Shown here: positions 1 to 11,648 of the stretch, one piece after another | How positions within the stretch are numbered: the stretch's first letter is position 1 | Layout of the letters: each line of letters opens with the position of its first letter | Assembly (NCBI GenBank): GCA_029706075.1 | Contig: JAINUG010000109.1 | Span: forward strand, 2,803,501 to 2,867,500 | Length of the DNA: 64,000 nt | Direction of reading: 5' to 3' | From: Aldrovandia affinis | Lineage: Eukaryota > Chordata > Actinopteri > Notacanthiformes > Halosauridae | The notes under the pieces: generated by a model | Told to the model about the DNA's origin: nothing | What the model saw: the letters and a program-made list of their open reading frames with translations, nothing else | Databases searched by the model: none | Position numbers and translations under genes: made by a program

Positions 1-23
1 TTGACTGAGAGACCTGATGGACA

Positions 24-152
24 TTATTGAAAATGGCCGATAATGTTGGCTTGAATTTCTCTGAGCCTGATAGCATTATTGGCCAAAACCATGTTTATGA
101 TCTCTCTCTCTTGTTCTTGCGTGAATATCCTTTCCTCCTTGTCGTTTGACAT
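24..152 (-). pseudogene. Tc1-like transposase N-terminal fragment
   Basis: The minus strand reads 42 codons from an ATG to a TAA. The peptide contains RIFTQEQEREI and NNAIRLREIQ, which resemble the first helix-turn-helix of a fish Tc1-like transposase family. The rest of the DNA-binding and catalytic domains is missing, so this is a dead fragment. The related-looking C-terminal fragment at 796-978 is on the other strand, so the two are not simply one broken copy. Family assignment is from motif memory. Confidence 0.5.
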
Positions 153-795
153 TATGATATACTTCTGTGTCTAATGTATACAAGTGTGTTTAGTGTTTTG
201 CAAATCACTGTGTGTATTGTTTTGCAAAATGTGTGAGGCTGACATTGTGCCTATAGTGGTGCAAATCTGGGCCGATGTTTTGCTCCTTGAGTGTAAGGTT
301 TTGATAATTGTGTAATACTTTAGATTTTTGTGTTTATGCAATCGAAAAAAACTGTAATAGGCCCAGTTATAATGTGTAAGCGATCGAGAAAAACTGTAAT
401 ATATAACTACTTATCATTAAGTCACCTGCGGAAGACATCACTGTGAGCCACCTTCTTCCTAAAAGATGGTTTGCAACACAGCTTCACAGTATAAGAGCAA
501 AGCACCAACACCATATATCTGTGGTTCTATAGATCTGTAACTCAATCTCTACGTAATCTCTACGTAATTCAACAGATTTACAGATGTTTTGCAGATGAAT
601 TAATACCAGACTGATATCCTCCGTGGTTCACTCAGGTTTCTTTGTCGTATGGTACACCTTGCCATTTTTCTAAGATTAAATTACACCTTGCATGTCTTTT
701 ACATGTACAAATTCACAGTTGACCAGGCCTTCAGTAACATGTGATAACAGATTTATAATAAATACAAAGCCATTCTTTGTGATCGCTTTCATCCT
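153..795. other. No gene seen
   Basis: AT-rich spacer between two transposase fragments. I see no open frame, splice-bounded exon or clear repeat boundary in it. Confidence 0.4.
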
Positions 796-978
796 ATGCT
801 GAAGCACTTCTATCCTGATGGGAGTGGTCTATTCCAGGATGACAATGTCCTCATCGACAGGGCACGAGTGGTCACTGCATGGTTTGATGAGCATGAAAAT
901 GATGTAAATCATATGCCACATCCATCTCAACCAGATGAGTTGTCAACCACATCTCAACCCAATCTCAACCTGAGATAG
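796..978 (+). pseudogene. Tc1-like transposase C-terminal fragment
   Basis: The frame encodes HFYPDGSGLFQDDN followed by RARVVTAWFDEHENDVNHM. The FQDDN segment corresponds to the second catalytic Asp region of DD34E Tc1/mariner transposases (usually QDDNAPxHRA). The frame then degrades where the SPDLNPIE block should be, and stops. It has no intact upstream catalytic domain. This is a decayed fragment, not a host gene. Confidence 0.65.
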
Positions 979-1121
979 CGTTCTCCACTATCTGACACCA
1001 TATGCCATCAACAAAACAACAAATGATAACTCCTATAGAGTTGTAGAGTGCCAAGGCACAATGAAGCTATTCTGGCGGCTCGTGGTGGCCCAAATCTCTA
1101 TGGTATTTATTTTGGTAGCTA

Positions 1122-1228
<107 letters not shown>

Positions 1229-1572
1229 TATTTGGTGTATATATTACAACAAATTATGTTCTAATGGTAGCTGTAGGCAGGAAAAATCTCTGCAATATTC
1301 TTTCTGGTAGGAATTTATCCAGCAATCTAGTCTCTGCTGCCTCTTAATAATGTGGTTGAATAATTTTAGAATACCTTTGATTGGTTTAGAAGATGTTTGG
1401 CATCTGAAACAAAACCCTACCAAAGAAACGCCATTCTGATGTGAAGAGTAATTTTTTGCAAACAGCTCTATCTAGAGGTAAATTGGAGAACAGCATGGCA
1501 GAACCCAACGGCAGACACTAAGCCACCAGTCTAGTATAAAGTCTGATGGACTGTGCTGTCCAGTTGAGCTTA

Positions 1573-1701
1573 AAGGAGACCGTGCTTTCTCTGAAGGCTC
1601 CTAGTCTCTGGAACAGTCTTGATTAAATTAAAGCTGCTATGTTTCTGCCCTCTTTTAAAACCATTTTAAAACCTTTTTTTAATGCTTTTTCCAGTATTTC
1701 T
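1573..1701 (+). pseudogene. L2-like LINE ORF2 tail fragment
   Basis: The frame reads APSLWNSLD, a stop, then IKAAMFLPSFKTILK. This matches the C-terminal signature of L2-type reverse transcriptase ORFs (aPxLWNsLP...SFKxxLKT). The reverse-transcriptase core is absent. It is a typical 5'-truncated LINE with an internal stop. Confidence 0.5.
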
Positions 1702-2009
1702 CCCAATGAGGAATGCTCAATCGTATTCCTAGCCGCAGCGACCTCCACTGACAATTCAGGAGAGCGTAGACAAGCATATGCTCTCCTCCATACCAGCAAT
1801 CGTAAATCAGCCATCAGCCCAGACGTGAGTCGGAGGAAGACACTTTGTGCACAACTTTATACTGGTAGACTGTATAAAGCGGGCTTTCCTTGAGTCCCAG
1901 ACAACCCGGGCTGACAGAATTCTAATCACCAAATACCAAATATCCATCAGCCTATGGGGCTGCTTGCCACAGTTCGCAATGGCATGGTCTGGATTCCATA
2001 CCAGACAGT

Positions 2010-2341
2010 GGGGCTCGTCCACCTACTAGAGTAGTGCCTTAACAGGATGCAGACCATGGGGCTCATCCACACACTAGAACAGTGCCTTAACATCATGCAG
2101 ACCGTAGGGCTCATTCACACACTAGAGCAATGCCTTAACAGCATGCAGATCATGGGCTCATCCACACACTAGAACAGTGCCTTAACATCATGCAGACCAT
2201 GGGGCTCATCCACACACTAGAACAGTGCCTTAACATCATGCAGACCGTAGGGCTCATTCACACACTAGAGCAATGCCTTAACAGCATGCAGACCATGAGG
2301 CTCATCTACACACTAGAACAGTGCCTTAACAGCATGCTGAC
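2010..2341. repeat. 48-bp minisatellite, seven copies
   Basis: Seven consecutive units contain GCTCATCCACACACTAGA-like and GTGCCTTAACA-like blocks. The GGCTC landmark recurs at steps of 48, 48, 47, 48, 48 and 48 bp. Units 2-3-4 resemble units 5-6-7 more than they resemble each other, giving a 143-144-bp trimer as a higher-order repeat. Confidence 0.9.
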
Positions 2342-2460
2342 CTGTAATGCATGAACAGTGCTATAGAAATATTTTTTTATCATTATTGTTGTTCCAGTAT
2401 AACATGGCCAGCCATTCACACTGCTGTGAGGGTTTATTTTCACTGCAAATAGTGAACGGA

Positions 2461-2705
2461 CAGATACACATAAATACACACACTCACACACACACAGGCA
2501 CTGCCTGTCTGTGTGTGTGTGTGTGAGAGACAGTGTGTGTATTTGTGTGTGTGTCTGTCTGTGTGTGTGTGTGTATGTATGCGTGCGTGAGTGTGCATGT
2601 GTGTATCTGTGTGTGAGTGTGTGTCTGTCTGTCTGTGTGTATCTGTATGTATGTTTGTGTGTGGAGGAGGTGGGGTGTGAATGTGTGTGTGTGTGTGTGC
2701 TTCAA
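2461..2705. repeat. Compound CA/GT microsatellite
   Basis: A CA-rich run turns into a long interrupted GT run with ATCTGT and GTCTGT variants. The open frames it creates on both strands are simple-sequence artefacts. Confidence 0.9.
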
Positions 2706-2741
2706 ACAGTAAAGTATAATTAGGCCAAACAGCAAACCACA

Positions 2742-3542
2742 TCCCGAAATCTGTTTAGTGATAACGAGTTTATTAAATGGAAGTGAATGAAACACAATGA
2801 CACAAAAACGTCATAAAAATCATTATTAAAAAAAATGGCAACACACATTTGAACATCTAGACATCTAGATGCACTAGATATGTAATGAGGCTAGCATTAT
2901 ATTCATGTTCATAATTGTTTCATTCACAGATCAAAGTGGAAACCCTTCACATTATCTGTAAAGCGAGATACTTAGACTTTTCCCATTATTTCCAACATTA
3001 ATGACTAAGGAAGCAGGCTTTAAATTGGAGGGTAGTGAGTGTAACTTGTGAGTGGACATATCCATCCTACGGTGGACAATAAGTCAGTTTAAGCATGCCT
3101 TTTCACCCTGAGATAGACCCACTGCACTAATCATCTTTCTGCTGAATGTTGAATGTTGCTTTGAAAAGATAACAGTTCTCAACCATTTCACCATTTCTTA
3201 TGGAAATTGGTTTGCAAGTCAAAGCATTGACATTTTAACAAACAGGTGAAGGTAAAAGAGAAAAAAATCAGGTTAAAAATCAGGTTAAAATGGCTAAGAT
3301 TTAGATTGGACATTTATTTTACTGTAGATTTTACATTCATGTTGATGTAAAGTACGCTACTCTAGACAAGCTTTGTCGTCACTTTTTCCTGTGCATTTTT
3401 GTAATTGCCGCTTTTGTGAGTGTCGTAGTCACTCAGCTTTGGGACTGTTTGAGTAAGCTAGTGCAGTTGCCTAAGCTCAGCACTGATTGGCAAGCGTTCA
3501 TTGACTGCGCAGTTGTCTAAACTGAACTCTGATTGGCCAAAC
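2742..3542. promoter_or_regulatory. 3' flank of secreted-protein gene 1
   Basis: No second gene is seen here. On the minus strand an AATAAA hexamer lies at 3318-3313, about 225 bp past the gene 1 stop codon. The paralogous gene 2 has one at almost the same distance (20091-20086). I take both as likely polyadenylation signals. Confidence 0.45.
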
Positions 3543-5368
3543 TCAGACGATGTCACATTTGGCTGTGGACCGTTCATTACACATCCAGTCGTTGGTAATC
3601 TCCTTGAATAGAGAGATGGAGGTGAGACCACTTCCTGTTGAAACAGACACAAGCACGTTTGAGTGAAACTGAGAAAAGAATCATGGGCAGTGCAATATTG
3701 CAAAGGACATTACAGGTGGCCTAGTGGGGAAGGGGGCAGTACTGGAGTTTGCAGGGGTAAACATTTCTACAGGTGCAAAGAATCCAAATTAAAATACAGT
3801 TCACAGAAGTGTAATTCGATTCAATTAAATAAAAAAATGTCTCTCTCTTACCTTCCACGAGGTTCCAGAGGTTGCAGTAGTTGGTGCCGCTATCACGTGT
3901 CTTGCCGTCAGCTGCAGAGACAGATATGCCCTGTACAAGAATCACAAAGTCAGTGGAGCCGGACACAGCGTGGGGCAGCATCTCAGGGTGAGGGAATCAG
4001 AGATTTCCCACTAGAGATCTGTCCAGCAAAACTCACATTACATTAACAGACGCTCTTATCCAGAGCGCACAGGTCACATTTCTTTACATACAATTCAAGT
4101 TAAGTGCCATGCTCAGATTTCCAAAAAGGGGCCTGATGAATTTTGATTGATAATAGATTTTATGGATGAAGCACAAATCTCAGCCGTCAGAACCTCAGAA
4201 CGTCAGTAACCTTTGACCCGTGGCCTTTGGCCTTTGACCTCTTACCACAGTGCGGCAGGCAGGGGACTCCCGGTGGCGCTTCAGGATGAAGGTGAGGTTG
4301 TCCACACTCTTGTCTGTGGGGTTGGTGTGCTTGGCGAAGATGTGGGTCTGGTTCACGGACACAAGCTGTGAGAGAAGCAGGGAGAGCAGAGTAAGTATAC
4401 CTGAAGATTCTGTTAAAAAATGTAAACACATAATTCATATCTTTTTTAATTATTTTTATTAGGAAATTCCCTGATTTAAAAAAAATGTAGTTCCCTCATG
4501 AATTAAACAGTTAAATGTTCACAATTGAAAAGAAACTTGTGATAAGTGAGTATTTGCAGTATACTGCAGGACACACACACACACACACACATGCACAGTA
4601 TACAGTGTATATGTATGTATTCATTGTAAAAAAAGTCATGTGGTTAGGGGAAAGTATTTGTTGAACAGAGTAAAACAAAATGCACTGACAAAAAACGCAC
4701 AGTCAAACTAGTCAATGATTGACAGCCCACTTTAGCCACACCCATTGTGGAGTTGTGTGAAACCTCACTCAAGGGAGAAGTGGCCCCTAAGCTCTGGCAC
4801 AGGACCAGCTAACTCTACCCAAATCCAAACCTTAACCTTAAGGAACAAAAATGCTAAACTAATTTCACATCAGCACTCACAGGCAACTTCCATCTACACC
4901 TTAAACCTCACTTTCCCATCTATAGTGAATTCCCACAATGCTGTGCTCTTACCTCGTACAGACACTTTTCACCCCCTGTGGCACAGCCATCTATGCCTGT
5001 CCAGGATTTTATCTGATTCACCAGAGCTGTGGAGACGTCTTCACACGAGGCCCCGATTACCCTGGGCAGGATGGAGACAGAGAGACATCTTCAACAGGGG
5101 CCAAGCTGGGCCAAATATTACACCTGCAATTCGATTTTCTGTAAAATACAACTGAACAATCTCCTCAAAGAACTTCGGATTCATATATTGTACAATGCTG
5201 CTACCTAGAGGATATTTTGCAACAACTGCACACTCATAGTTAAGATTTAATTCCAAATGTCAAATGTGGAGAAGGTGTTTGGAACTTATATGGGGTAAAC
5301 TGCTTTAAGTAATAATGATCATAACCATTATGATTATGATTATGATTATGTTTATTATGATGATGCTG

Positions 5369-5403
<35 letters not shown>

Positions 5404-6037
5404 GCTTTATTTATTGAGCGCTTTTTTTGCAAGTGCACAAAGCTATTTACATATATTATGTGACAGTGGCACAATATGATAAAACAAAGCAAAAGTTCAC
5501 AATAAAATGCATAAAGAGAGAAAAAACGGTATATGAGTAAAAACAATACATAAATAAATAAATAATAGTTATTAGCCCAGTAATAACAAAACAATTAACA
5601 GATTACGCATAGTTAAAAGCAAGGTTATAAAAGTAATTCCTTAAAAGGGATTTGAAGGCAGACAACGTAAAGGTGTGTGCTTTACAGTTTATATAGCATA
5701 CGACTTCGCTTACTGAGTGACATATGTCGGCAGCTAAATGCCATGACAACAAAAGATTGTTATTATAATAAAAGGCTGTTATATACAACAAAATGTAGAA
5801 TTGTCAGGTGCGTTTGTATTTAACACGTTAGGTTATCACATTCATTTATCGAACCTCATCCATTCTGTTCTAGGGTTGATATTTAATCTACTACTGCAAA
5901 TCGATAACATTTCGGTACAATGAAAAAATGAATGAACAGTACCATACGGCTTTGCACATCAAAGGTACAGCTTCCGCGGTGATGACGCCACAGGACCCGA
6001 CGATCAAGGCGGCCACGAGCAAAGTTTTCGTGTGCAT
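3543..6037 (-). CDS. Secreted seven-cysteine protein, gene 1 (unrecognised family)
   Basis: Five coding exons on the minus strand: 6037-5958, 5061-4953, 4365-4246, 3930-3852 and 3634-3543. All junctions are GT-AG, with intron phases 2, 0, 0 and 1. The 159-residue product has an N-terminal hydrophobic signal peptide (TLLVAALIVG, about residues 5-23). The mature part has cysteines at 33, 53, 60, 100, 122, 148 and 156, the motif GTNYCN at 118-123, and NxT sequons at N68 and N86. No transmembrane segment follows the signal peptide, so secretion is inferred. The start ATG is in an AAAGCACC context about 90 bp below a TATA-like site. The gene aligns without gaps to the copy at 20320-24917, about half identical. 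I do not recognise the family and propose no biochemical function. An odd cysteine number would allow one free thiol or an intermolecular bond. Confidence 0.85.
4034..4085 (-). repeat. SINE tail fragment in gene 1 intron
   Basis: The sequence CAGACGCTCTTATCCAGAGC is the complement of the conserved tail seen in the other SINE copies of this window. The tRNA-like head is missing. Confidence 0.6.
4705..4772. mobile_element. MITE end fragment in gene 1 intron
   Basis: AATGATTGACAGCC followed by TAGCCACACCCATT matches the inner part of the 192-bp MITE at 21172-21363, which also occurs near 48.1 and 49.2 kb. Only one end is clear here. Confidence 0.4.
5363..5403. repeat. (ATT)n microsatellite
   Basis: Uninterrupted ATT/TTA trinucleotide run in intron 1 of gene 1, followed by an AT-rich stretch without recognisable coding content. 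Confidence 0.85.
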
Positions 6038-6126
6038 GGTGCTTTTTTTACGGTTCCTTCTTCTCCCCAGTTGCTCTTGCTCGCGGCGTCCACCGGTGTC
6101 TGAGGCCGAACCTCGGCCAAGCCACG

Positions 6127-6135
6127 CTTTTTAAA
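6127..6135 (-). promoter_or_regulatory. TATA-like box of gene 1
   Basis: The minus strand reads GTTTAAAAAGCG about 90-98 bp above the start codon. Gene 2 has GTTTTAAGTAGC at the equivalent distance (25008-25001). Shared position supports a promoter role; neither is a canonical TATAAA. Confidence 0.4.
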
Positions 6136-6329
6136 CGTTGCTTCACAGGCGCGAAGTCACAGGACCGTCGTTAATGTCGCTTGAAAAAGGAACCGGCACG
6201 AAAGCGATCCGCACGGACCAGCGCGTGCGAGCACAGTGGAACGTTAGCAAATATTTACTATTGCTTGTTTTTAACACCCATATACGTTTCCTCCTACAGT
6301 ATTTCACCGGGCTGAAACAATTTTGCAGA

Positions 6330-6358
6330 CTCCAGATATTGGATGTTCCACTTCAAGG
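6330..6358 (-). promoter_or_regulatory. Conserved upstream block of gene 1
   Basis: The plus-strand block CTCCAGAT, three variable bases, then GGATGTTCCACTT is repeated upstream of gene 2 at 25211-25238. It lies 293 bp above the gene 1 ATG and 294 bp above the gene 2 ATG. Preservation at equal spacing, amid otherwise diverged flanks, suggests a regulatory site or promoter-proximal element. Confidence 0.5.
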
Positions 6359-6504
6359 ATTCTCCTGAATGCAACATTCCGATCAGGCACCTCTGAGCAT
6401 GTAAATTGAGCAAATGACGCAAGTCCTCTTTTCCTTGTTTCCCTCATAATTTATGTCTGTTGCACCTAATTATCCGTATGTATATGTAATTACCCCCCCC
6501 CCGC

Positions 6505-6549
6505 CTCTCTCCCTCTCTCACACTCTCTCACTATATATATATATATATA
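6505..6549. repeat. CT-rich and (AT)n simple repeat
   Basis: A CTCTC-rich tract followed by an AT run. The hAT-like element below inserted at its right edge. Confidence 0.7.
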
Positions 6550-6557
6550 TGTATGTA

Positions 6558-7803
6558 CAGGGTTGGGAGGGTTACTTTGTAAATGTAATTAGTGCCTGAT
6601 TACTGATTACACGGCTCTGAAAGTAATCCGATACGAATACAGTTACATGTCTCAAAAAAGTAACGTAATCAGATTACTTTTAGAATACCTTTGGATTACT
6701 TACTTTTTCTATCACAGATGGGTATGTTTTGGGGTACAGGAGACATTGGGAAGCTGTTATATAGCCAAAGGTGGTGCTACTTAGTACTAAAAGGGTGCTC
6801 AAACTTTTGCACACGCCATGTTCACTTTTTATTTGATCAGTAATACATTTAAATAGTTATTATGCATTACACTTTGAAAAAGGATGTCATGTTCAACTTT
6901 CCACTGTGTTGAGGTCAGGTCAGCTTCTGTTCATTTAATAATAAATACTAATACATTTGAGATGTCGATTTAGCTAAATATATGCAACATTGTATCTGCA
7001 TTTTTTGTTGTAGTCGTCGTCATTAACATGTTATGGAATTAGAATGGACAGATTCAAAATTAATCATAATAAAAAGTAAAGGGATATTGAAAGGCAAGTT
7101 CTTTTACTGTTTTGATGGCTCATCATTAGCATAACTCAAACACAGCATCTAAAACAATGTAATAACTTTTGAAACTTTTTTGGCACTGGAATAACAGCGA
7201 CTTGTAAGGGATATGTAGCGGCGAATGATCGGCAGTGCATATCGTAATTGACGTATAGTAGAGTACAATTGTCTACCAAATTGGGAGAAAACTGGGAAAA
7301 ATAAAAAGAATAAAATAAAATGTCATCGTTTCAACAATAAAGAAAGCAGTATAAAATTAGCAGAGCAGTTAATGCGATGCCTCAAAACCGTAGGCTAAGG
7401 TCAGGTAACAGCAAATTACTGCAGAACTGTGTTCATTAAACTGAAGGTTAGCTAACGTCGACTTACTCCAAGTGCTTTTTAATAAACGCATTTTTTTTAA
7501 CGCAGTTTTTTGGTTCTGTGCAGCGGCTGTAGTTTTCGTGAGCTGTGTGATGATAATCATGTAGGCGTGATAATTTCATGCTGTAACTTTAGTAATGAAT
7601 ATCAGCTCATTAATGTTTGTAAGGAAAACTTTCCACCAAGAATTCCAAGAAGTAATCCAAAATGTATTCACTTCAGGTTTATTAAAGTAACTGTATTCAG
7701 ATTACTCGTTTTTCAAATGTAACGCGAGCTGAATACAGTTACTTGATTTTTGTATTCTGATTACGTAACGCCGTTACATGTATTCCGTTACAACCCAACC
7801 CTG
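6558..7803. mobile_element. hAT-like non-autonomous element, 1246 bp
   Basis: The element begins CAGGGTTGGGAGGG and ends with the inverted CCCAACCCTG. Both flanks carry the 8-bp duplication TGTATGTA (6550-6557 and 7804-7811). An 8-bp target duplication with CAGGG termini is the hAT signature. Subterminal regions are rich in GTAATC/GATTAC and GTTAC motifs. No transposase frame is seen, so it would need a helper enzyme. It lies just upstream of gene 1. Confidence 0.85.
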
Positions 7804-8067
7804 TGTATGTATATATATATAGTGAGATCCGAAATTATTGAGAACCTTGATAAAGATGTGCAAAACATTCTGTATAAAATAAACAATACACGTTATGAGC
7901 TATATTGTAAATAGTAGAAGAGCAAAAAGGTATACACTAATGGCTTATACAAATACAATTGTTCCGAGAAAAAGATTTTCTCTAACGGTAATATTTCTTT
8001 TCCAAAAAAGACGTGTCACAATTATTCATATCTCTAATCATTATTTTAAATAAATTCTATTGGCAAC

Positions 8068-8320
8068 TGACATTGGAGTGGGTTTTCTGGTCAGATGAGA
8101 CAAAAATTTAGCATTTTGGCCATGCAAACCAGTAGTGGGTTTTTGTGTCAGAGGAAGGACGCTTATGATGAAAAGGCCCTGTACCTAAGGTGAAATATGG
8201 TGGCATCTTTGATGCTATGGGTGGTTTTGCGTCTACTGGTCCTGGGGCTCTTGTTAAAGTCAATGGAACCATGGAATCCAGAAAATACCAAGACATTTTG
8301 GCCAAAAACCTGGGGCCATA
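8068..8320 (+). pseudogene. Tc1-like transposase catalytic fragment
   Basis: Translating across frames gives FWSDETKI, then GPVPKVKYGG, then GALVKVNGTMESRKYQDIL. These are central catalytic-domain blocks of a Tc1-like transposase (WSDE carries the first Asp region). Stops and frameshifts break it. No TIRs were located around it. Confidence 0.6.
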
Positions 8321-8743
8321 TGTATCAAGCCACTCAAAGTAAAAAAATAAAGTGTTACTTAAGTGTGAGAATTGGTTACTTTCACACTCACTTTTATACT
8401 TTTACACTCAAATTTAAGAATAAAAGTGATTTATAAAATTTCTCTGGACTTAAAAGTACTCTTACACTGTCAGATATTTAAGAGACCTTTGGAGCTCTCT
8501 TAACTCGGCTAGGAGTAGACAAGATGAGACAGAGACGTGCGTACACCTTCCAAGACAGGAAGAATGTTTTAGAAATTAAATTAAAAGTAAATTAAAAGGT
8601 ATTGCTTAGATCTTCAGGGAATCATCTTTGTCATTGATCTTGTGCGGGATGTAATGTTGCCAGGAACTTTGAGAAGTAGCACAGTTACGGCAGAGATGCA
8701 AGTTATCTTAACACTGAGCTTAAAAGTCAAAATCAATTATACC

Positions 8744-9015
8744 GGTAGGGCCGGTATAATTATTATTTTTAATTTTAAAAAAAATATATATATTTTTTTT
8801 TTGTCATCTAACGGCCAACAAAAAATGGACAGCGGCCCATTGGTTCATTTTCTATACTGACACTGGGCTGGCCCAATCACATGCTTTTTTTTCCATCGAA
8901 TGGCAGTAGGCATAGCCCAAAATGGACTGCGATCTGGCCCATTGGTCCGACCGATTGTGATGACTTGTTTCTGAGCCAAATGGCATATTTTATTTTTTGT
9001 CCCAGTCCAGCCCTG
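8744..9015 (-). mobile_element. Possible hAT-like MITE
   Basis: Read on the minus strand it starts CAGGGCTGGACTGGGAC and ends near ATACCGGCCCTAC. This resembles the CAGGGCxGGACTGGGA-ended hAT elements of fishes. The right-hand terminus and target duplication are not clear. Confidence 0.35.
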
Positions 9016-9024
9016 GTTCAATTC

Positions 9025-9380
9025 CATCCATCCATTATCTAAGCCGCTTATTCCTGGTCAGGGTCAGGGGGGGCTGGAGCCTATCCCAGCATGCGTTCCG
9101 GGCGAGAGGCAGGAATACACCCTGGACAGGTCACCAATCCATCGCAGGGCACACACACCATTCACTCACGTGTCATACCTACGGGCAATTTAGACTCTCC
9201 AATTAGCCTAACGTGCATGTCTTTGGACTGTGGGAGAAAACCGGAGTACCCGGAGGAAACCCACGCAGACACGGGGAGAACATGCAAACTCCGCACAGAA
9301 AGGCCCCCGGCCTGGATTCGAACCCGAGACCTTCTTGCTGTGAGGCGACAGCGCTATCCACTGCACCACCGTGCCGCCCA
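9025..9380 (-). mobile_element. tRNA-derived SINE with target duplication
   Basis: On the minus strand the head starts GGGCGGCACGGTGGTGCAG and carries a B-box-like GGTTCGAATCC, as in tRNA-derived SINEs. The 3' end finishes in GGATGGATGGAAT-type repeats. The direct repeat GTTCAATTC flanks it at 9016-9024 and 9381-9389. The tail resembles the widespread fish repeat of the AGATAATGGATGGATGG type. It is an RNA polymerase III-type retroposon, not a tRNA gene. Confidence 0.85.
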
Positions 9381-9541
9381 GTTCAATTCGGTTTTCTTTT
9401 TAAATACGTACATTTTCTTAGCCTGTCATTAGCTAACAAGGCATCTTTTATAATAAGGGTCTGTTTAACTTTATTGGAAACTTGTGCTGTTGACCATCAA
9501 AGAATAGCCTACAGATTTTCCAAAAGCAGTTTGGTTCTTCC

Positions 9542-10047
9542 CAGGGTTGCCAACCATCCGTAAAATTTACGGACAGTCCGAAAAATAAATATCTTAATGT
9601 CACCTTGTCAGTAAATACGTAAAAAAGTTTGTCCGCAGTATAACTGCTGCATAGAGACTTTTCGATCACCCCATACTTCCTTCGTTGCTAAATTTCTGAC
9701 TGCCATCAAACTTCCTCCTAATTACAAACATTTTGTTCAACTAAAGTTTGATGCAGAGCGTAGATAGGTCAATGTACCTGAATGGAATATCGACTGTTAA
9801 AACTGTCAAAGACAGCCAAAGCTTCCGACCCACTAAAGAAATGATAAATGCTGTAAATATTATGATGTATGATCACAAAAGCCAGCACAGCAGCTCTGCA
9901 CCACAGCGTGAGTATAATTTTCTTTATTTTCACACTTTTTAAGACTGAAATACAGGTGTCAGTAAAAAATATGCCATGTCAGTAAAAAATAGTCCAACTT
10001 AGTCAGTCATGTCAGTAAAACCACAATGTTATGGTTTGCAACCCAAC
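9542..10047. mobile_element. Possible TIR element
   Basis: CAGGGTTGCCAACCAT at the left edge is roughly inverted at the right (ATGGTTTGCAACCC). The interior has a short open reading (FLTAIKLPPNYKHFVQLKF) that I do not recognise. No clean target duplication is seen. Confidence 0.35.
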
Positions 10048-10049
10048 TT

Positions 10050-10990
10050 CTTCCTCTTTGCAATTTCACCGATTGACGACCTCATTTTAAGCTTTTCATT
10101 TGCGGCACAAGTGATTGTCGCAAAAACACACTTAGGAGCTACTTGAGAATATTTGAAGACTTCCCTCAGAGACAGCGTGAGCTGCTTGATAACTACGTTT
10201 TACCAACCACATTAAACGAAGACTGATTGAAGTAAGCTTAACTGGCCACAAAATAACTGTTTTGTAATAGTCATCTCAGTCTCCAGATTTGAACCTATGT
10301 GGAAATGAATTATGAAAATGCTTACATAATGATTATAAAATATGCTTACAAAATATTCACATTTAAGTTATTAGAAATATTTGATTTATTTTGGGATTAT
10401 TATTATGCATTATGCTTATGCCTTTAATATGTTTAATATATTTAGCCGATGCTTTCCTTTTAAGATACTTACCTTTCCTGGTGACGTCATATCTACCTGT
10501 GTGTCTTACCTGGATATTAGGGCTGTTCCTGTGGGAAGGGGGTGACCGGGGAAGTGAAAACGTTTTCCAACGCATATCCGCATTGTGCACACATGGATAG
10601 AGCACACATGGCTTTGATTTGTTTGTTTGTCTGAAAGAGAACTTAGTGAATAAATTATTGTTTTATATTTGGAATGGAACTTTATCATTTCAGAATGCGC
10701 GTGAATTAACGGCTATCCCTGGTCTGTAGTGACTATTGTGAAATAAGAATTTTGGAATTTGTGAATACGAAGTCACTACAATGTTAATGCAGATTGTATT
10801 GTGACATATACCTTTTTTAAAAGGTATACCTTGTAAAAGAAAAGCTTTTTCTCTCAACAATTGTACTAGTATAAAATAATATAATTCTACAATTTTTGAG
10901 CAAACAATATAGCTCATTACCTGTATTGTTTATTTTATTTATCGTTTCTCCAAGGGTCTCAATAACTCAAAAATGTTGGACCTGACTGAC
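10050..10990. other. No gene seen
   Basis: AT-rich sequence. The short frames on both strands lack splice sites or recognisable motifs. Confidence 0.4.
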
Positions 10991-10991
10991 T

Positions 10992-10993
<2 letters not shown>

Positions 10994-11067
<74 letters not shown>
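10994..11067. repeat. (CT)n(TA)n microsatellite
   Basis: About 45 bases of CT followed by about 29 bases of TA. The TA run provides the target for the Tc1-like element that follows. Confidence 0.9.
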
Positions 11068-11070
<3 letters not shown>

Positions 11071-11622
11071 TACCGTTCAAAAGTTTGGGGTCACCTGCTG
11101 GAAACTATTTTTATCTCATAATTGACAATGCTTTACACCATATACATTTCTGTAAATACTTTAAAATGACAAAAAACACATGTAACAATGAACAAAATGA
11201 ACATCAAAGAAATGTTCAAGAAAATTATATTGAAAATTGAATCTTGGATTCCTCAAAATAGTCACCCTTTGGCGTGAGAATGGCCTCACAAACAGAGGCC
11301 ATTCGGTTAATACGTTTTAGCAGGAAATCTAAATCTACATGTTTTCCCAGCTATCCTGCAGCAATTCCCAGAGAAACTTGTGGGTTGCTTTGCTTTGACT
11401 CTTCCTTTCCAGTTTGTCCCATACAAGTTCTATGGGATTGAGGTCTGGACACTGGGCAGGCCAGGTCTTTAGTTTGAGTTGTCCTTCACGTTCCTCCTTC
11501 ACCAGATAGTTATTGCACAACTTCAAGGTGTGTTTCGGGTCATTATCTTGCTGAAGAATGAAGGAGTGCCCGATTAGCCATAGTCCAGATGGAAGGTGAC
11601 CCCAAACTTTTGAATGGTAGTG
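11068..11622 (-). mobile_element. Tc1-like element, internally deleted (copy a)
   Basis: The termini are CACTACCGTTCAAAAGTTT and its inverse ending GGTAGTG, flanked by TA on each side. On the minus strand (about 11570-11335) it encodes FILQQDNDPKHT, then QCPDLNPIELVWDKL, the C-terminal catalytic part of a Tc1 transposase. The N-terminal half is missing and there are frame breaks. The same family occurs at 17812-18266 in the other orientation. Confidence 0.85.
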
Positions 11623-11648
11623 TATATATATATATATATATATATATA

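Noticed and set aside
2440..2795. Long His/Thr-rich and Cys/Val-rich open frames
   Set aside because: They are translations of a CA/GT microsatellite; frames stay open on both strands because the repeat has few stops.
9300..9380. tRNA gene
   Set aside because: B-box-like GGTTCGAATCC is present, but it belongs to a SINE with tail and target duplication and no complete cloverleaf was recognised; the same applies at 63911-64000.
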